This document shows, piece after piece, positions 33,748 to 35,724 of a DNA stretch of 35,724 bases. Within the stretch, counting starts at the first letter, position 1. Every line of letters begins with the position of its first letter. Both the position numbers and the translations under genes were made by a program. The stretch is from Aporhodopirellula sallentina SM41 (GTDB lineage: Bacteria; Planctomycetota; Planctomycetia; Pirellulales; Pirellulaceae), in NCBI RefSeq assembly GCF_000346505.1, contig NZ_ANOH01000361.1:1-35724 (forward strand). The letters are read 5' to 3'. Under the pieces are notes generated by a model. It made no database searches. It saw only the letters and a program-made list of their open reading frames with translations, and had not been told where the DNA came from.

Positions 33748-35285
33748 TGCGTGTCGATTCAGACGTCCTGGTGATCGGTTCGGGGTTTGGCGGCGGTTTA
33801 GTCGCGACGGTTTTAAGCCAACTCGGCTATCAAGTGACGGTCGTCGACAAAGCCAGCCACCCGCGGTTTGCGATCGGTGAGTCTTCAACCCCGTTGGCTG
33901 ACCGTACACTCAAACGCATTGCCTCCCGATTTCAGTTGGACTGGCTCGCACCGCTTTGCGCGTACGGCACCGCACAGGACCTTCGTCCTCACGTGACCGT
34001 GGGATTGAAGCGTGGTTTCAGCTATTTTCAACACTCTGCCTATTCGGATTTTCATCCTCGTCAGAATCGATCGACGGAGTTGCTGATCGCCGCGAGTACC
34101 GACGATCGCATTGCGGACACCCATTGGCTGCGTTCGACAACGGACGACTATATTGCTGCGAAATTGGTTGACTCTGGGGTGAGGTTGATTGAAAACTTTC
34201 GGGTTCACCGGATCGAGCGATCGGAAGATTGGGTTGTGTCCGGATGCATCGCATCGGATGCTGAGCCGACTCGAGATCGTTCATCCGTTGAGTTGTCTGC
34301 TCGGTTTCTCATCGACGCCAGCGGTCCGGGGTCCGTGTTTGCACGCGACTTTATCAGCAGCGATGAAACCTCTCGACTCAAGACTCATACCGCAGCGGTC
34401 TACGGGCATTTCAAAGAACTGCAGGACTGGAACGATTTGTACGTCCGGGCTGGTGGCGATGATCAACCGCACCCGTACTTGAGCCATCGTGCTGCGGTGC
34501 ATCATTTGATTGACGAAGGTTGGGTTTGGCAGCTCGGTTTCGACAACGGAGTAACGAGCTGTGGGATCGTCTTGGATCGTAACTCGCTTGTAGCAAATCC
34601 GCTGGCTAACGGTAGTGGCGAGGATGCTTGGCAGGCGATCCTGCGACGGTACCCGACACTGCAAAAACAATTTGCGGACGCTCATCTGGTCGCACCATCG
34701 AGATTGGTCGTGCGTGAGCGGTTACAGTTCCTGCGATCCGTTGGGGCTGGTTCACAGTGGTTGGCGTTGCCGTCGGCAATTGGATTTGTGGACCCGCTTC
34801 ACAGCACCGGGATCGCACATACCCTGGCGGCAGTGGAGAAGATCGCCGAGATGTTCTCACGCTGCTCACAGGACGATCCATTTCCCTCGCATCAATCTCT
34901 CGGTGCCTACGCAGACCAGGTGCGTTCAGAACTTCTGTGGATCGATGAACTCGTTTCGATGTGCTACGCGGCGAGGTTCGATTTTTCGTTATTCACAGCC
35001 GCGACGTTGACCTACTTCGTGGTAGTGACTTCGGCCGAGAAAGACGAACGCGACGGTTTTCTGAGTGTGAATCATTGCGAGCTGGTCGCGGGCGTTGCGA
35101 GTGTTGCTCAACGCGTTCGTGATTTGAGAAAGAAGCACGAGAGCGAAGGGACTTCCCAGGACGAGATTCGTGACGCTGTCGATTGGATACGCAAGACGGT
35201 GGCACCATTCAATCAAGCCGGTCTACTGAACCCGGAAAAGCAGAATCTCTACCACCATACGGCTCCGTCGGACAAAACCGTGTAG
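33747..35285 (+). CDS. Flavin-dependent halogenase-like FAD oxidoreductase
   Basis: A 512-residue flavoprotein from ATG 33747. FAD-binding GSGFGGG (11-17), HPRFAIGESSTP (38-49) and LIDASGPGS (188-196) place it with the tryptophan-halogenase-like/geranylgeranyl-reductase-like flavoproteins. Halogenase-type marks include Lys88 in LKRGFSYF, near the position of the catalytic lysine, and FVDPLHSTG (347-355), matching the FxxPxxSxG motif of flavin halogenases. The WxWxIP motif is only half kept: GWVWQLG (258-264) has LG instead of IP. It may therefore be a halogenase or a related monooxygenase/dehydrogenase. Coupling to the radical SAM gene (TGATG overlap) implies a shared pathway. A frame extension to TTG 33744 exists but the ATG is the better start. 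The C-terminal 150 residues are helical and not diagnostic. Confidence 0.83.
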   Translation: MRVDSDVLVIGSGFGGGLVATVLSQLGYQVTVVDKASHPRFAIGESSTPLADRTLKRIASRFQLDWLAPLCAYGTAQDLRPHVTVGLKRGFSYFQHSAYSDFHPRQNRSTELLIAASTDDRIADTHWLRSTTDDYIAAKLVDSGVRLIENFRVHRIERSEDWVVSGCIASDAEPTRDRSSVELSARFLIDASGPGSVFARDFISSDETSRLKTHTAAVYGHFKELQDWNDLYVRAGGDDQPHPYLSHRAAVHHLIDEGWVWQLGFDNGVTSCGIVLDRNSLVANPLANGSGEDAWQAILRRYPTLQKQFADAHLVAPSRLVVRERLQFLRSVGAGSQWLALPSAIGFVDPLHSTGIAHTLAAVEKIAEMFSRCSQDDPFPSHQSLGAYADQVRSELLWIDELVSMCYAARFDFSLFTAATLTYFVVVTSAEKDERDGFLSVNHCELVAGVASVAQRVRDLRKKHESEGTSQDEIRDAVDWIRKTVAPFNQAGLLNPEKQNLYHHTAPSDKTV

Positions 35286-35507
35286 CCAAACGACGCTGTG
35301 TTTCCATCGCACGGTACCTCGGCGATCAAATATGCGTTCAATGCGTTTCTGACCCCTTGGAAGTTCCGGGCATCTGTTCGCGGCCGGTGTCAGAACATCT
35401 ACACCGCATCGATGTACCATAACCGTGTCCCACTTTCGCGTATGGGCAGGCTATCATGTAGCGATTCTTCTCCCGCGAGCGTATTGACCCGCTAGGACAA
35501 CCTTTCA

Positions 35508-35724
35508 ATGACATCACTGCGTAATTATCAACTTGGCTGCGAATCGAAATCGCGGCGAAGCGACTTTAGGCCGTTTTTCATCGTAATGTGGGTACTGGGC
35601 ATCGTCTCCGTAAGCACGCTGGGCAGTATATTGCGTGCCGATGAGCCGAAGAAGGAATCGCTGCCCAAAGATCAAACGGCCGCACCGGAGTATCCGCTCG
35701 CAGTCGCGATTGATGGAGAAGACC
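35508..35724 (+). CDS. Start of a secreted protein, probably beta-propeller type, cut by the window end
   Basis: An ATG at 35508 opens a frame to the window end (72 codons). It has a long N-region (residues 1-24, with the basic stretch SKSRRSDFR), a hydrophobic core FFIVMWVLGIVSVSTLGSIL, then a likely cleavage region LRADE. The last visible residues, PEYPLAVAIDGED, resemble the first strand of secreted NHL/WD-like repeat proteins common in Planctomycetes, but too little is visible to name a family. The preceding gap (35286-35507) shows no convincing gene or terminator. Confidence 0.65.
   Translation, partial: MTSLRNYQLGCESKSRRSDFRPFFIVMWVLGIVSVSTLGSILRADEPKKESLPKDQTAAPEYPLAVAIDGED

Noticed and set aside
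35298-35495. Small plus-strand ORF (65 codons), considered as a precursor peptide for the ligase/radical SAM/flavoprotein set
   Set aside because: It begins with ATG but lacks a ribosome-binding site and leader/core organisation, and lies downstream of all three genes; not enough support.

Overview
The window looks like chromosomal DNA of a planctomycete, most likely a Rhodopirellula-like member of the Pirellulaceae. The best evidence is the adjacent pair at 22809-27009: a secreted DUF1549/DUF1553 'planctomycete cytochrome'-type protein followed by a Tat-exported DUF1501 protein, a pairing typical of Planctomycetes. Moderately high GC, GTG starts and many short-overlap gene pairs fit. This assignment comes from reading protein motifs; no database was searched.

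Region 1 (1-15269) reads as part of a specialised-metabolite locus that continues off the left edge. It opens with the C-terminal end of a type I polyketide synthase (KR end, ACP, type I thioesterase), then a GH3-family acyl-adenylating amide synthase. A tightly coupled reverse operon follows, in transcription order RND/MMPL exporter, ketopantoate-reductase-like dehydrogenase, enolase-superfamily enzyme and alpha/beta hydrolase. Beyond it lie a second GH3 paralogue, a VTT/TVP38 membrane protein (reverse), an ATP-grasp ligase, and a 716-residue protein made of two class III aminotransferase halves. A plausible but unproven reading is that a polyketide acid is released by the thioesterase, activated and joined to an amino compound by the GH3 and/or ATP-grasp enzymes, tailored, and exported by the RND protein.

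Region 2 (15315-27009) is mostly housekeeping or lineage-typical: a membrane PAS-GGDEF-HD c-di-GMP enzyme (reverse), UvrC (no HhH tail and no ordinary start codon at its apparent N-terminus), the ribosome-associated GTPase HflX, a short-chain dehydrogenase, and the DUF1549/DUF1553 plus DUF1501 pair.

Region 3 (27154-31096) is a divergent DevBCA-type ABC export system: permease and membrane-fusion protein on the minus strand, and an ATPase on the plus strand that carries an extra C-terminal cyclic-nucleotide-binding domain.

Region 4 (31188-35724) has a tRNA-Ser(CGA) with a strong terminator. A second small set follows that may be biosynthetic: an asparagine-synthetase-like ligase without the glutaminase nucleophile, an RaSEA/YhcC-like radical SAM protein, and a halogenase-like flavoprotein. 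The start of a secreted protein is cut by the right edge.

The most unusual features are the two-half aminotransferase with complementary active-site losses, the polyketide locus with two GH3 enzymes, the ligase/radical SAM/flavoprotein trio, and the ABC-ATPase/cNMP fusion.
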